Part shown: piece after piece, positions 1 through 10,626 of the stretch | Numbering within the stretch: the first letter of the stretch is position 1 | Layout of the letters: every line of letters starts with the position of its first letter | Assembly: GCA_018343915.1 (NCBI GenBank) | Contig: JABRWF010000003.1 | Coordinates: forward strand, 5,146,001 to 5,210,000 | DNA: 64,000 nt | Source of the DNA: Agroathelia rolfsii | Lineage: Eukaryota; Basidiomycota; Agaricomycetes; Amylocorticiales; Amylocorticiaceae | Direction: 5' to 3' | Program-made: the position numbers and the translations under genes | The notes under the pieces: generated by a model | Seen by the model: only the letters and a program-made list of their open reading frames with translations | Databases searched by the model: none | What the model was told of the DNA's origin: nothing

Positions 1-30
1 TTTCTTCACTCTGAAAATTATTATTCTCAG

Positions 31-1893
31 ACTGGCAAACTTGGTTCCAACAGAGCGATGTCGACAATATCGTTGCTGCTAACCTCAACACTGTTCGAGT
101 ACCTATGGGCTTTTGGATCATCGAAGACCTTGTCGATAGACCAACAGAGCCTTATGCGCAAGGCGCCCTTGATGAATTGGTAAGATAACACTTATCTATC
201 CTATGCGTATTAGGCTGAGGCGACACCGTTGTAGATCCGCGGCTTGAACATGTTCAAGAATGCCGGGTAACCGCGTTATCCCAGTACTTGTGTTTGTATC
301 GATTCAACTCATCCATCTCAAAACAGAATCCATGTCATCCTCGATCAGCATGCTCTTCCCGGTGTTTCCGCCTGTAAGCTCTATTCCTCTCTCTTTCTTT
401 CAACCCAAATCTGATCTAACTTGCCCTATCCCAGCCGACCAAATGTTCGCGGGCAACTGCACCACTGAAGTTAAATTCTACTCCTCCCCCAACGATTACA
501 ACTACAAGCGCGCCGTCACCTGGTCCATCGTCATGACCTGGCTCATTCACACTCACCCGGCCTTTTCTACCGTCTTTGCTCTCGAGGCCGTGAACGAACC
601 TATTCAGGATGCAACCCAGACTCCTGGCCTTGGTCGCTGTATGCTTCACTTCCCGTTCTCCACTTGCTTCTAAGCCAATCTCTGACCCTTGTCCTATCAC
701 ACACACGCATACACACTCTCTCTAGACGAAACGGCCTTTGTCATTGGCGTGCGCGCTATTGAACTCGCGCTCGGTGTTCCCGGGGCGAATGTGACGCTGC
801 CCGTGCTGCTCAACGATACGATCGCGTTCCCAGCGTTCCAGGCCGCTATCCCTATTATCGCCAAGCTCTCGGCCAAATACAACATTGGACCGTTCTCAAC
901 AGTAAACATCAACACTGCGCTCTCGGCTATCCTCAATTTGAACGTTGGTGGCATCAGCTTACAAGCAAATGTGAATGCGAACGTGGCTGGTACATTGTCA
1001 GCGTTCTGTGGTAGCCAAGGATGGCAGCAGAAGCCGATTACGACGCAGTACGTAGCTTCAGTTTTTTTTTCTTCTTCTTTCTTTCTCTGTTACGATATCC
1101 TGATTGGTAATGAATAAAGATTCATGAACCGGGATTGGCAATCCAACGGACCCTCGAACCCTGCAGCAGCCGCACGTGGACCGCAGGTGATTACAAGGCC
1201 TATTATGATGCCTATCTGATTAGAAGTGGGACGTTGATATTGTTTTACAGTTCTACGACGGCCATCTGTACTTGAACTTTGGAGGTGTTGCCCCTGAGGC
1301 TACGGAGGACTCGTACATGCAGACCATTTGCAGTATGTTTTTCTGTATCTGTATTTTCTGTGGTGTTGTTGATATTGATGCATGTCATTTGATAGCGAGC
1401 ACTCGTGTCCACGATGCGATTGCTGTTGGTAATGGACCTATTGTGTTTGGTGCGTTGATTATTATTATTTCTGTCAATTGTTGCTCACTTGAGCCTTTTA
1501 GGTGAATGGTCCCTCGCGGTTGCCTTCAATACGACGAACGCGTTCCTCAAGCAATACGGCGATGCCCAGAAGCTACTGTATTCTACTGGCGGCGGTTGGT
1601 TGTTCTGGTAAGCCTTGATCTGTGCACATCAGGGAATAGGCTCTAACGCGGATACGGACCATCACTAGGAACTGGAAGATCGACCAGGACGCACAGACGT
1701 ACCCGATTGCTGGAGACTATCTCCAGTGGACATACATGGATGCGCTCTCCGCTGGACTTTTCACGTCCAATCCCGCGGATGTGTTCGATGAAGATGTCTG
1801 TGATGTAAGTTCTTGATTTTTTTATTTTTATTTTATTTTTTAAACCGTCCTTGATCGCGGACTGATCTCGTCGATTTTTGCCAGCAGCCTTAA
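31..1893 (+). CDS. Glycoside hydrolase family 5 exo-beta-1,3-glucanase-like protein, 5' end missing
   Basis: The 3' part of a multi-exon secreted-type glucanase; the start lies left of the window. An exon opens after an intron acceptor at about 30 (WQTWFQQSDVDNIVAANLNT). Later exons carry VRVPMGFWIIEDL, GIHVILDQHALPG and FALEAVNEP, the last holding the NEP acid/base glutamate of GH5. Further on are FYDGHLYLNFGG, EWSLA (a candidate for the nucleophile glutamate) and GGGWLFWNWKID, a familiar fungal GH5 signature. The last exon ends DVCD, and a final intron of about 80 bp leads to codons Q-P and the TAA at 1891-1893. Introns lie near 180-234, 267-320, 375-435, 640-725, 1050-1120, 1190-1250, 1334-1394, 1450-1500, 1609-1669 and 1806-1884. 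The family cleaves beta-1,3-glucans of the cell wall or of exogenous substrates. The GH5 call is firm; the exact substrate is inferred. Several ORFs here read into introns. Confidence 0.9.
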
Positions 1894-2510
1894 CGTGTAA
1901 GGAAAGACAAAGGCAGATTCTGTCCGAGTCTCGGGGTACGATGCATGATGCCCCACGAGCGGCACGGAAGAAGAAGGCTTCAAGTGGCCGTAGTGTGCGA
2001 GGCTGAAATGCTAGTATTATTTGTTTTACTCTACGAAAGCAGCGTATTCGTATATACACATCACATTCCCTTCCCTCTCTTATCGATCTATCTATTATTG
2101 ACTAATGTAAACATCTATACGCCGTCGCAATCACAAGTGTGTTGTTGTTTCCCGTCATGCGGCTGCAGCATGGGGCAAGGGAGATGCGGATGTAGTTAGG
2201 CGTCATTAATCATGTCAGCACTCGAAGTTGTTGCACTCTGCTCAATCTCTTCGGCCTCTCTTCTCACACTCTCACCCGCCCGTCGTGTTTATTTTCTATT
2301 TCATCGACCCACCCAAGTATATCTCTCGCGCTTCTATAAACGCCCCTGCATCTGCCGCGATCAGTGCAATCATACGGTCCCGGCGACCATCAGTTCACCC
2401 TGAGTCTCTTGACTCACCCAGACTCGCCCTTGCATCACGCGCAATACAGCTCACGCAAGCACTCCCCCCCCCCTTTACGTTGACAAAATAAACCAATCCC
2501 AAGGCCCAGG
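1894..2510. other. Intergenic: 3' flank of the GH5 gene and promoter of the next gene
   Basis: No convincing gene. The right half is pyrimidine-rich and carries a TATAAA at 2335-2340 and a run of cytosines near 2465-2475, shortly before the ATG at 2511, consistent with a fungal CT-rich promoter. Both strands hold short open frames without family resemblance. Confidence 0.5.
2335..2340 (+). promoter_or_regulatory. Candidate TATA box upstream of the Ser/Pro-rich protein gene
   Basis: The hexamer TATAAA lies about 170 bp before the ATG at 2511, in a CT-rich stretch that continues with a C-run up to the start. Position and composition suit a fungal core promoter, but there is no direct evidence of a transcription start. 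Confidence 0.3.
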
Positions 2511-4550
2511 ATGCAGGCTTCTGCTCCTGTCACCCATACTGCCTTGTCTCGCAGACCTACACATCGAAAGCGTTTCTCAACTACACGTCTGTCAACAGAG
2601 ACCGCGGGAACACTGCCAGAGTACAACTCCCCGCCGCCAGAGTACAGCGGCGTCAATTCGAGCTCTACTGCCGTCTCCTCTGCCTCTGAGAGCGTAGACG
2701 ATTGTGACGCTGATACGGAAGACGACTATTACTCTGTGCAGACGTTACGCATCCCTCAGCCGCAGCAGCAACAGCAACAACAGTCAACTCCGTTTGCACT
2801 TTCATCACCGCCTAGACGCAGACGACCGATCTACAAACAAAAATCGGCATCAACTTCAAGATTGGACTCGGCTCTAGACGCCCTGCTTGAGAGAAGCGTG
2901 CATGCACTTGAGATGTCCAATGCACTTTTGCAACAACAGTCAAACACGGCCAGCACATCTTCATTCATGATAGACTCGCCAAGGGAGGAGGAAAGCTATT
3001 CTGCATCCCAACTACGTCATCCCGGCTATCATCATACTGTGTCCTCAAAGTCAATGAACATACGATCTGCACCAGCCCTCAGGCAACGATATGAGGATCT
3101 CCCTGCAGACGAGTTCGATGAGGTTACAAAAAAGGTTGATGAAATGCAGTTGTTAGAGCCTCCTGCAACTACCAGCGAGAACATGAGCCGAAGTTTACCC
3201 ACCAACACACCGAGCATGCCCGTGCCCCATAAGCTGCCTTCGCGCAAGGTGTCGCTGGACTCGGAACGAGGCAAGGACGGGGCTGCCCTGCGCCTGGCCG
3301 CGCTCGATAGGAGACACATTGTCTCACAAGCGCCTAGGCCCATGACCCAGTACATCGAGTCGACAGATGATCTCAATTCGATAGTACTCCCCTCGACCCT
3401 TGGGTTAAGGGCGCCCGCCAGCACCCACCATGCGGCCGAGTGCCAACCGCCTTCTTCGATGGTAGTTGTCAATAAAGACGCCTCGGATGGTGGTACCTCG
3501 TCGTCGACTTCAACCCCTGCCTTTGCATTACTATCTTCACTCGTATCTGCCTCAAACTCATCTAGCCCCTCCTCCAGCTACGTCCCCAAATCCACCTTCC
3601 TCCCCCGTCGCGGGTCCAGCTCCGATCGTAGCTCAATCGTTCGCACGTTCGGACCATCCCCTTCACGGCACAGCTCGACCGAGCGATCCCGTTCGACGAC
3701 ACCTAAACCGCTCGTGGGGAGCTCCTCGGCCTCTTCGCCTGTACGACCAATGACACCCCCCATCGAAGGCGACTCCCCCTCCTCCCTCTCCGACTCCGAT
3801 AATTCTCTACACCCGAAAGCACGCCTTACGGTCCAATCCCTTCATGCGATCCTCGACGCCCACCCGCCACCGCAGAAGCCGCGCAAGGAGTTCATGCCGC
3901 GCACACCGGGTGCCCAGCCGACCGTCGTCGAGTCCACGACAACCGCGAGCGTCTCCCGCTTGTTCACAAAGAGCGTACACACCAGCTCGACCCGTCCACC
4001 GAGTCCGCCGCGTCGCTCGGTGCTCAAGCGCCGGCCGGGAGATAACAGCAACAATAGCAACGACGCGTTGTCGTTGTTATCGCCGTCTCCATTTGCCAGT
4101 GCGCCGAACAGCGCGGGACCGTCGACGCCAACGCCCACGGTCGCTTCGTCCGTGCCCTCTTCCCGTGCATCGACGCCGACAATGCTCTTCTACGGCGGGG
4201 GCGGCGGGTCGCACAAGAGCAAGAAACGCATTTCGTTCGCGGCCCTGCCCGAGCCGCATGTGTCGAGCACGCGCGAATCGACGGCGGCGAAGCGGAAGCG
4301 GAGCAAGAAGAAGAACGGCAAGGGTAGATCGGGCAAGTCAGGCGGTGAAGATGAGGATGGGAGCCCGGGGTGGGTTACTTGGTTGTTTGGTGCCGCCGCC
4401 GCGGCTGGGGCGGGATCGGGTTCTGGTGCTGGTGGGGGAGGTGGCGGCGCTGGTGCGAATGGGAGGATAGAAGAGCGCATGGAGGAGCGGATCGCGCGCG
4501 GTTGGGGTGGTGTCGGGCGCGGTGGCGCGTTTGATGAGTGGGGGATATGA
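2511..4550 (+). CDS. Ser/Pro-rich, largely disordered protein with PPxY-type motifs, function unknown
   Basis: A single-exon gene of 679 codons, the longest uninterrupted frame in the window. The N terminus has LPEY and PPPEY motifs at about residues 35-45, resembling WW-domain (Rsp5/NEDD4 ligase) docking sites. A poly-Gln tract follows at about residue 85. A helix-like block, SALDALLERSVHALEMSNALLQ (about residues 121-142), is the only part that looks like a conserved domain. Long Ser/Thr/Pro stretches hold many SP/TP sites. A basic cluster KRKRSKKKNGKGRSGKS (about 595-612) could act as a nuclear signal. The C terminus has GWVTWLFG followed by an Ala/Gly-rich tract and IEERMEERIARGWG. I do not recognise a named family. 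The frame is clearly coding: it stays open for 2 kb and is codon-structured. The GC-rich 3' half makes long shadow frames on other strands. Confidence 0.8.
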   Translation: MQASAPVTHTALSRRPTHRKRFSTTRLSTETAGTLPEYNSPPPEYSGVNSSSTAVSSASESVDDCDADTEDDYYSVQTLRIPQPQQQQQQQSTPFALSSPPRRRRPIYKQKSASTSRLDSALDALLERSVHALEMSNALLQQQSNTASTSSFMIDSPREEESYSASQLRHPGYHHTVSSKSMNIRSAPALRQRYEDLPADEFDEVTKKVDEMQLLEPPATTSENMSRSLPTNTPSMPVPHKLPSRKVSLDSERGKDGAALRLAALDRRHIVSQAPRPMTQYIESTDDLNSIVLPSTLGLRAPASTHHAAECQPPSSMVVVNKDASDGGTSSSTSTPAFALLSSLVSASNSSSPSSSYVPKSTFLPRRGSSSDRSSIVRTFGPSPSRHSSTERSRSTTPKPLVGSSSASSPVRPMTPPIEGDSPSSLSDSDNSLHPKARLTVQSLHAILDAHPPPQKPRKEFMPRTPGAQPTVVESTTTASVSRLFTKSVHTSSTRPPSPPRRSVLKRRPGDNSNNSNDALSLLSPSPFASAPNSAGPSTPTPTVASSVPSSRASTPTMLFYGGGGGSHKSKKRISFAALPEPHVSSTRESTAAKRKRSKKKNGKGRSGKSGGEDEDGSPGWVTWLFGAAAAAGAGSGSGAGGGGGGAGANGRIEERMEERIARGWGGVGRGGAFDEWGI

Positions 4551-5989
4551 CAGTAGGGGGATTTTTCTCCCTTGCGATTTCTGTCTCTTTTTCTTCCTTT
4601 TATTTGCATTGTCATTATTGCTCTCTTGGTTTCATCCTTTCGTCTCCCTTTCCCTCATCGTTTTTTGCTTGATTTTTATTTGTTATTTTCTTTTTTCGCT
4701 TGGTTACGATGCGACATGAACTTTCATTCTCTCTCCTCTTGGCCTGGGATTTATCGCCTATCTAATCTGTATTTGTGAGTGTCTCCGCCCTTTTTCCTAC
4801 GCTTCTTCGCTAATACCCATTTTTTGTTGTCTCATTTGCAACAGATATCTAACATCTTCATCACGCCCAATCTATCAACCACTACGATATCAGTACGATC
4901 CCTCGAACCGTTCTTCCGCTGTTGTTTCGCGTCTTCTCTTTCTTACCTTATGTATTCCCTCTACGCTCCTTCATTCATAAACACAGCACAGAACCAAGGA
5001 CACATTTCCCCCGTTTTCTGATATTCCAAAAGAACAAAAGAAGGCAGAGAAACAACAGCAACCCGTGTCCCCTATCCGTCCCATTCCGTTTCGCCTATCC
5101 ATTTCACACACACACTCTCTCGATGTGATACTTGTCCATCTGTTCGAACATCTCGTACACACCATCTAATTTCCTTTTTGTTCATTTTTTGCGATTTCAT
5201 TCACTTGCTTCTTAGAAAAACATGATGTAAATGTAATATTTTGGATCAATCCTTCTTTGATTTCACACACTGATTACTTTTGTTGCTTTCTTCAATGAGT
5301 CATGTCTGGCCTTGGTTAACCGTACTCTCATCCGTCCCGCGTTTGTCCTCCGCAATGTTGTCGCTTCGCGCGTAGCATATTTCTTCGATGCTCCAGGGGA
5401 TCTCACAAACTTGGTCGAAATACCTCTCTGCAATTCCCCCCCCCCCCCACGCCTGATAGATAGAACAGTCCCGAGTGAACTGGTTAGTAACATCTGAAGA
5501 TTGTGTGCATGATTTTGTCCGACATGATCCCATCCATCAAAGATCAAGTATTTCCATTCGTTACATTTGGTTTTCTCCCGCCACGTGAGGAGTTTTTTTT
5601 TTTTTTTTCAAACATCTCTCGCGAAAGCTCTTCAGGTGGAAGGAGGACAGTGGCGGCGGCGGCGGGATATCGATGATCAGGGCCACGAGCAGCTACTAGC
5701 TCCTTGCCAGCCATCGACCCAAGGCTTTTGCATAAGAGACTGTCTGTCATGAACCTGAAAAGAGATCGCTGCTGATGCTAGCCAAGGATCTAGCCGTCCA
5801 ATCCTGGCGAAGACGGCGCTTGATGTAGTTGTCACAGCATCCAGATTCGAGCGAATCGTGCAGAGGTTTTTTTTTTTTTTAATTAAAAGAAAAAAAAAAA
5901 GAAAAAGAGAGAGATCAACGACTTCCCAGCGGCAAGAATCGGTCTCAGTAAAGCGTACGAGATGGTCTTCTAAAGTTGAAATGGCGTGG
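4551..5989. other. Gene-poor stretch with homopolymer and microsatellite tracts
   Basis: The first half is T/C-rich and probably 3' flank of the preceding gene. The rest has a C-run near 5440-5450, a T-run near 5590-5608, and a T-run/A-rich tract (with GA repeats) at about 5865-5912. Short open frames on both strands show no family resemblance. I see no gene here. Confidence 0.5.
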
Positions 5990-7222
5990 TCGCTTTTCAA
6001 TGTTGAGCTTCCGTTGATAACATGCGACATGTTCGAGTCAGTTCCATCGTTTCCTATCCTAATAGAAATGTCCCCAGATGTTAGAGACTTTGGAATCCTG
6101 TCGGGTTTCACTACGAGGGTGTATTCAGATGGCTTATCAGTATTTCGACCACCGTACTCGAATCGCCGAATGACAAAAACAAGAGAGCTAGGCAGTTTGT
6201 GTTGAATCACCAAGAGAAGCTCAGGAAATCTATATCCAAATCTACAAGCTATCGCTTAGGTATAGAACCTTGCCGTAGACAGAGTCATGATATTGTTGCC
6301 TTCAGAGCATGCACTATTGAAATGTTGGATCTGATATTGTGTTTCAGGGTCGTTTGGGAGCAGGGACCGAAGAAGATTGCATATTCGCATGGTGTCCATA
6401 ATCTTGTTGACCCAGACAAGGGTTGGCCGCAGAGGAAGCCAAGGGGAGTTGAGCGTTTTGGGATTGGATAGAATGTATTTGGCTATCTCTTCATAGCCAT
6501 CGTCGACAAAATTTTATTTGGTGGAGTTTCGGCACAAGGTTTGGGCTGAAGTTGCCCCTGTGGATGAGAGTTCGGTTTTAATTGTAATGCAGTGAAGTTT
6601 TCACATCGTGCAATAAGAAAGCAGGCAAAGTAGCCAATACTGCCAGTGCAAGGGCCAGAATTTTGCCTAGCTCTCCATATGCTGGACGAATGCGTGGACC
6701 CCAAGTAGAAACGTAGTGAGTTTCATCGATAATACTTCGACGCGAAATTCTTTCTTGTCACGTATAACAAGAGATGGGTCCCAAACAGGATGCCTTTAGG
6801 GGACGTGACAATCATCGTGATATTTTCTGGCAAATATTCAAATAGTGATATGGTATATTGTGATGGAAATGACATCGAGATGGCGCACCTGCCGCAGATT
6901 GTTGTCGTTGTCCAATGTTTTTGAATCCAATGATATTGCCACCACACCTCATTGACGAAAAAGAGACACCTGATCGTCAAAATTTAGTAAATTGGTTTTA
7001 ACATGGGCAACGGCTTGCCTGGTCTACTCGGAGCGCGTTGGTGGGAGAAGCTATGATGGTCATGATCTCAAGCTGCACAAAAGATAGTAGGACGAACAAC
7101 AGGGCTCTGCCATCTTCAACCCCTACAATAACAGGACAGTCACGTCCATCCAGAAGCAACTGAGCCATCTTAAGCCGCCGTTCGTAAGGTTCATGACTTC
7201 GATCGAAACACACATACTTCAT
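5990..7222 (-). pseudogene. Relic of a RecQ-like DEAD/DEAH superfamily helicase
   Basis: Reading the minus strand from 7222 downwards gives helicase motifs in the right order. There is a corrupted Walker A region (GVEDGRALLF in place of GxGxGKS-LLF) followed by TIIASPTNALRVDQ (motif Ia-like). Then come IIDETHYVSTWGPRIRPAYG (DExH box, DETH at 6716-6727), VLATLPAFLLHDVKTSL (motif III-like, about 6600-6640), RPTLVWVNK with RICNLLRSLLP (helicase-C start, about 6370-6430), and VIQHKLPSSL with VVKPDR (motif VI region, about 6090-6210). The order matches fungal RecQ-type helicases. The copy is broken: the helicase-C part is in a different frame from the DETH part, a TAA interrupts the helicase-C frame at 6256-6258, stops separate Walker A from DETH, and the ATP-binding Lys/Ser are lost. 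It may derive from a repeated helicase family or from a helicase-bearing mobile element. Confidence 0.8.
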
Positions 7223-7960
7223 ATGCTGGCGAAAGTCATCCGAAATTGCAAGTTCTGGCCATTTTTATCTCTTCATTTTGGGTTAGTGCTAATTTATGGA
7301 AAGTATAATAAGTCATACATGTTGAAAACCTGCGTATATGCGGTGATATGAAGCAAGTAAGGGTAAAAGAAGAAAATGTGTTGGTGAAAGGTATAATGTA
7401 AGAACGTGGTATTATGATCAATTTGGCGTCCAACAAAGACCAAAATGATTCCCAGTCGATGCCACATCTACTGATTTGACCCTTTTATACCTCGAAAAAT
7501 TGTGAATGTGCTAAATGAATAGAATGAATAAAATGAAAGCTAAGGAAAGCTAAAAGAGCGTATGCAAATGAGAGCCCATGATATGGCACGAATGATTGAG
7601 TAGTAGGCATATAAAAAATCAATGAGATGGATGTCTGATAATGATGTAAATGGACTACACAAGATATAAGATACATTGTAATGTCCGCGTTCCCGAAAAT
7701 CCAGAATCGTCGATCTGTTGTACAGCGTTTCCGCTTCAAAAAAAAAAAAAAGCAAAAAGAAATAAAAAATTGAAGAAGTTTAAGTGAATATGAGAGAATC
7801 AAAAGTAGTTTTGTCCTGAAGACATTGAACGAAACAGTGTTGATGCCAGGGTTTAATTTCGTGGTCACCATGGCCTATAGTAGGTGTGGGCGCTGGGAAG
7901 TGCCACTGACACCAAGTGCAAGGATTCAGGTGCAACTAGTCAGCCGTATCAACTCGCTCA
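7223..7960. other. AT-rich intergenic stretch
   Basis: AT-rich sequence between the helicase relic and the RAX1-like gene. Short minus-strand frames (for example 7485-7871) are hydrophobic and low-complexity, with an A-run at about 7739-7751. The left edge may contain more of the N-terminal part of the helicase relic, but no motif is recognisable. Confidence 0.4.
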
Positions 7961-10626
7961 TTAATGCCTATGACCTTGACCGGGAATAGAGAACATGATT
8001 GCGGCGAATATCTGCAAAATGAGGATGTAGAAAGAGGGCACATATTAGATTTAACAAGAAAATTCTCCGCCTTGACAATATTTAAGCACTTACGACGACA
8101 GCGATCCCACCAACCCACCAAATATCTCTCATGATTTGTGCATGGACCTCTTTGATCCGCTCGTCCTCGACCACTTTTTCAGGTCCAAAAATCGGCGGGC
8201 GGCGAAAAGATGATGATCCCCGCGAGGATGCGTAATCTCCCGTACCGTCCTCCGCTGTGAAACCCATGCTCGGCCTAGGGCCTTCTTCCATGTCCGGTGG
8301 GAGACCCAGCGCCGCATGATGGGCCGAGCGATGTGATGCTAAAGAAGTAGAAGAGGAGGCGGCGAACTCTGTACCTATTCCTGGGTGTCTATGCTGCTGA
8401 TCATTTGCAGCGCGTGATGATGGGGAAGAACTAGAGGTAACTGCGGGAAATGTAAAAGGCGCAACGGGCGAATGACTGTGATCGGATGATATACGCTGTG
8501 CTGACGCAAATGTGGAGCGCAACGGCGCGGAGCTTGTGGGAGTCGCTGGCCACTCTGAATAATACCCCGAGTCAGGTTCATGTCCATCATCGTCTCTGAG
8601 CTGATAGGGCAGATACATCCCATCAGACGAGACGGGGGAGCAGAGTTCGATATCCTCCCATGGTGCTTTAGCAGACAGATTTGACTGGCCCTCAGTTTCT
8701 GCCTCCCTTGTTTGCCTTGTGGTACTTGTGGAAGGCACGGTGATGGTGAGCGAATGCGGTGCAGAGGGGGCCACAACATGATCACGAAGAGAATCCAGAG
8801 CGATACCGTTGAGATCACATTTGTTATTATCCATGGATACGATCTGCTTTTCCTCATCATCATTATTACACCGGCTCCTTATACTCAACCGTCCAGGTGC
8901 TAACATTTCAGGTGGTGGAAGCTGTTCTTTGGCTTCCTCCATCTCCCAGGCTTTGAGCTGGACCGCATTGCGTCCCCACACTTGATTGCAAAACCCACAC
9001 CAAGCCGAGTAGAGCTGCATTGAACCGAACCACCAGGGGATGAGCGCAAATATACGCCATGCTCGTACTGGGTCGCGTGTCGACACGGAAGGGGAAAAGA
9101 TAAGGGCAAGCGCGATGACCAGGCCCAAGCAAAGATCCGTCGTGCCAACTGTGTACCTAAGTTTTTTTTTTTTTTAATTTCCCAATCTGGGGTTGGACCG
9201 AAATTAAATTTAAAAAAAAAAAACGTACCAAAATATTTGTTTGGGGTTATTGATATTGGCCGTCGCAAAAGTGAGGAAGCGCGGCAAGACATCCATCTCG
9301 AGTAATGTATACACCTCTGAATAGGCCGGCTTGAACTAGAAGGGGCAGTTCAGAGACGTAAAAAGAAAGCCCCTTGCACCGTCAGCTTGCTTCATGAAAA
9401 AGAGGGGTACGCCATAGGGAGATGACATAGACAGATGCATGTGCATACACTCACCACGATCGGATCAATCGCACCATTGCTGCCCTCAACCTGTCTGATG
9501 ACTTCCTCCCGCATGGTAGCGTGAACATTGAGCTCCTTTGGTGAGCCCGGATAAAAGAACGTGGCTAATGCACGCAAACAATCGTGCCTCAATTTGAGCG
9601 CCATGGACTGGCGCCCTGCACCATGAAGTCCGTCGCCCACTGACCCGGGCGGCGCATCAGCCGAGTTATGACCTTCGGTGCCTGCTGTCAACTCTGACGC
9701 CGCTGTCACGCCGCCAAACGCTGGTGCCAATGTCGGTCCTGATGGCGTTTGCCGCTGTGGGACCGCCTCCTGGTGGTGTTGCCCTTGCACCGGGAATGTC
9801 GCCGAGGCGGGACTGAAGGGTGTCGAGGGGTATCTCTGAGGGGCTGCGCTGACAGTAAGACTTCCAAGGACATTGTGACTTTCTCTGCTGCCCTCCCTCT
9901 CTCTTCCTTTAGCCCTATCTCTACGAAGCGGCGCGGGCTGCATTATTCGGGTAGCGGCATCTTGATCAAAGCTTGTAAGATGATCGGGATAATCAAGTTT
10001 GTCGGCAGGAAGGCCCAAGCCATGTGAGGCAATGACAGATGGGGGCGGTATTGAGGGGAAAGTAGGAGATATTTCGGGCGATGATGGTGATGAAGAGAAT
10101 GCGGTTCCCGTTGACGTATAGCCACTAGAAGGGGGGGATGGTGCACATGTGGATGGGGGATGCAAGGCGGTATATGCATCCTGATAAGCCTAAATCAAGA
10201 GAAAGTGCTGAGGCTTCGTGTAAAGGCGGCTCCTGATGAAATTGGCACACACTTGAAACCAGATAATAAATTGGAGGTTTTCCACGTTATATTCCTAAGG
10301 GATCGATTCTTAGTATGTATAAAACAAATCAACAGAGTTATCAGTACTTTGTAGGTGAGATATTTCTCGAATCCAGACAGTCTGTTGTGCATGTATGAGC
10401 ATAAACTAGCATTCCATATAAATTTGATCTGGCGATGCAAGAGAACGCACCCGATGGGAGAGCATGTATCTCCTGAAAGCATTTGGGCTAGCGTTATGCT
10501 CGAGAGACGGGGCGTAAGATTGAGCTTGGCTGCAAATGGGTGGAGTATGGCAGTATGACTATTTAGACTGCCTTGGCTGCGGTTCAGGTGCCGTCTGCGA
10601 GCGCGGTGCGACTCATGGGAAGGCAT
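7961..10626 (-). CDS. RGS-domain, three-helix membrane protein related to yeast Rax1
   Basis: Seven exons in frame: 10626-10451, 10381-10348, 10294-10253, 10189-9455, 9335-9229, 9157-8094 and 8011-7961. Spliced, they give LSGFEKYLTYKEYNVENLQF then IIWFQAYQDAYTALHPPS, the first half of an RGS domain. A long disordered Ser/Pro insert follows. The RGS domain resumes with HDCLRALATFFYPGSPKELN, REEVIRQVEGS and FKPAYSEVYTLLEMDVLPRF. Then come two hydrophobic segments (LCLGLVIALALIFSP; RAWRIFALIPWWFGSMQLYS), a second disordered region, and a last helix WWVGGIAVVVIFAAIMFSIPG at the C terminus. A split RGS domain plus three transmembrane helices matches Rax1, the bud-site/polarity membrane protein of yeasts. 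The intron at 9158-9228 has A- and T-runs. The ATG at 10626 is my choice; the frame stays open upstream, so the N terminus could be longer. Confidence 0.82.

Noticed and set aside
3844..4470. Plus-strand frame of 208 codons, Arg/Pro-rich
   Set aside because: It is an out-of-frame shadow of the GC-rich 3' half of the Ser/Pro-rich gene at 2511-4550; its composition is that of a frame-shifted low-complexity region.
5263..5547. Basic minus-strand frame of 94 codons near a C-run
   Set aside because: Crosses a homopolymer tract and shows no family resemblance; another frame on the same strand is equally open.
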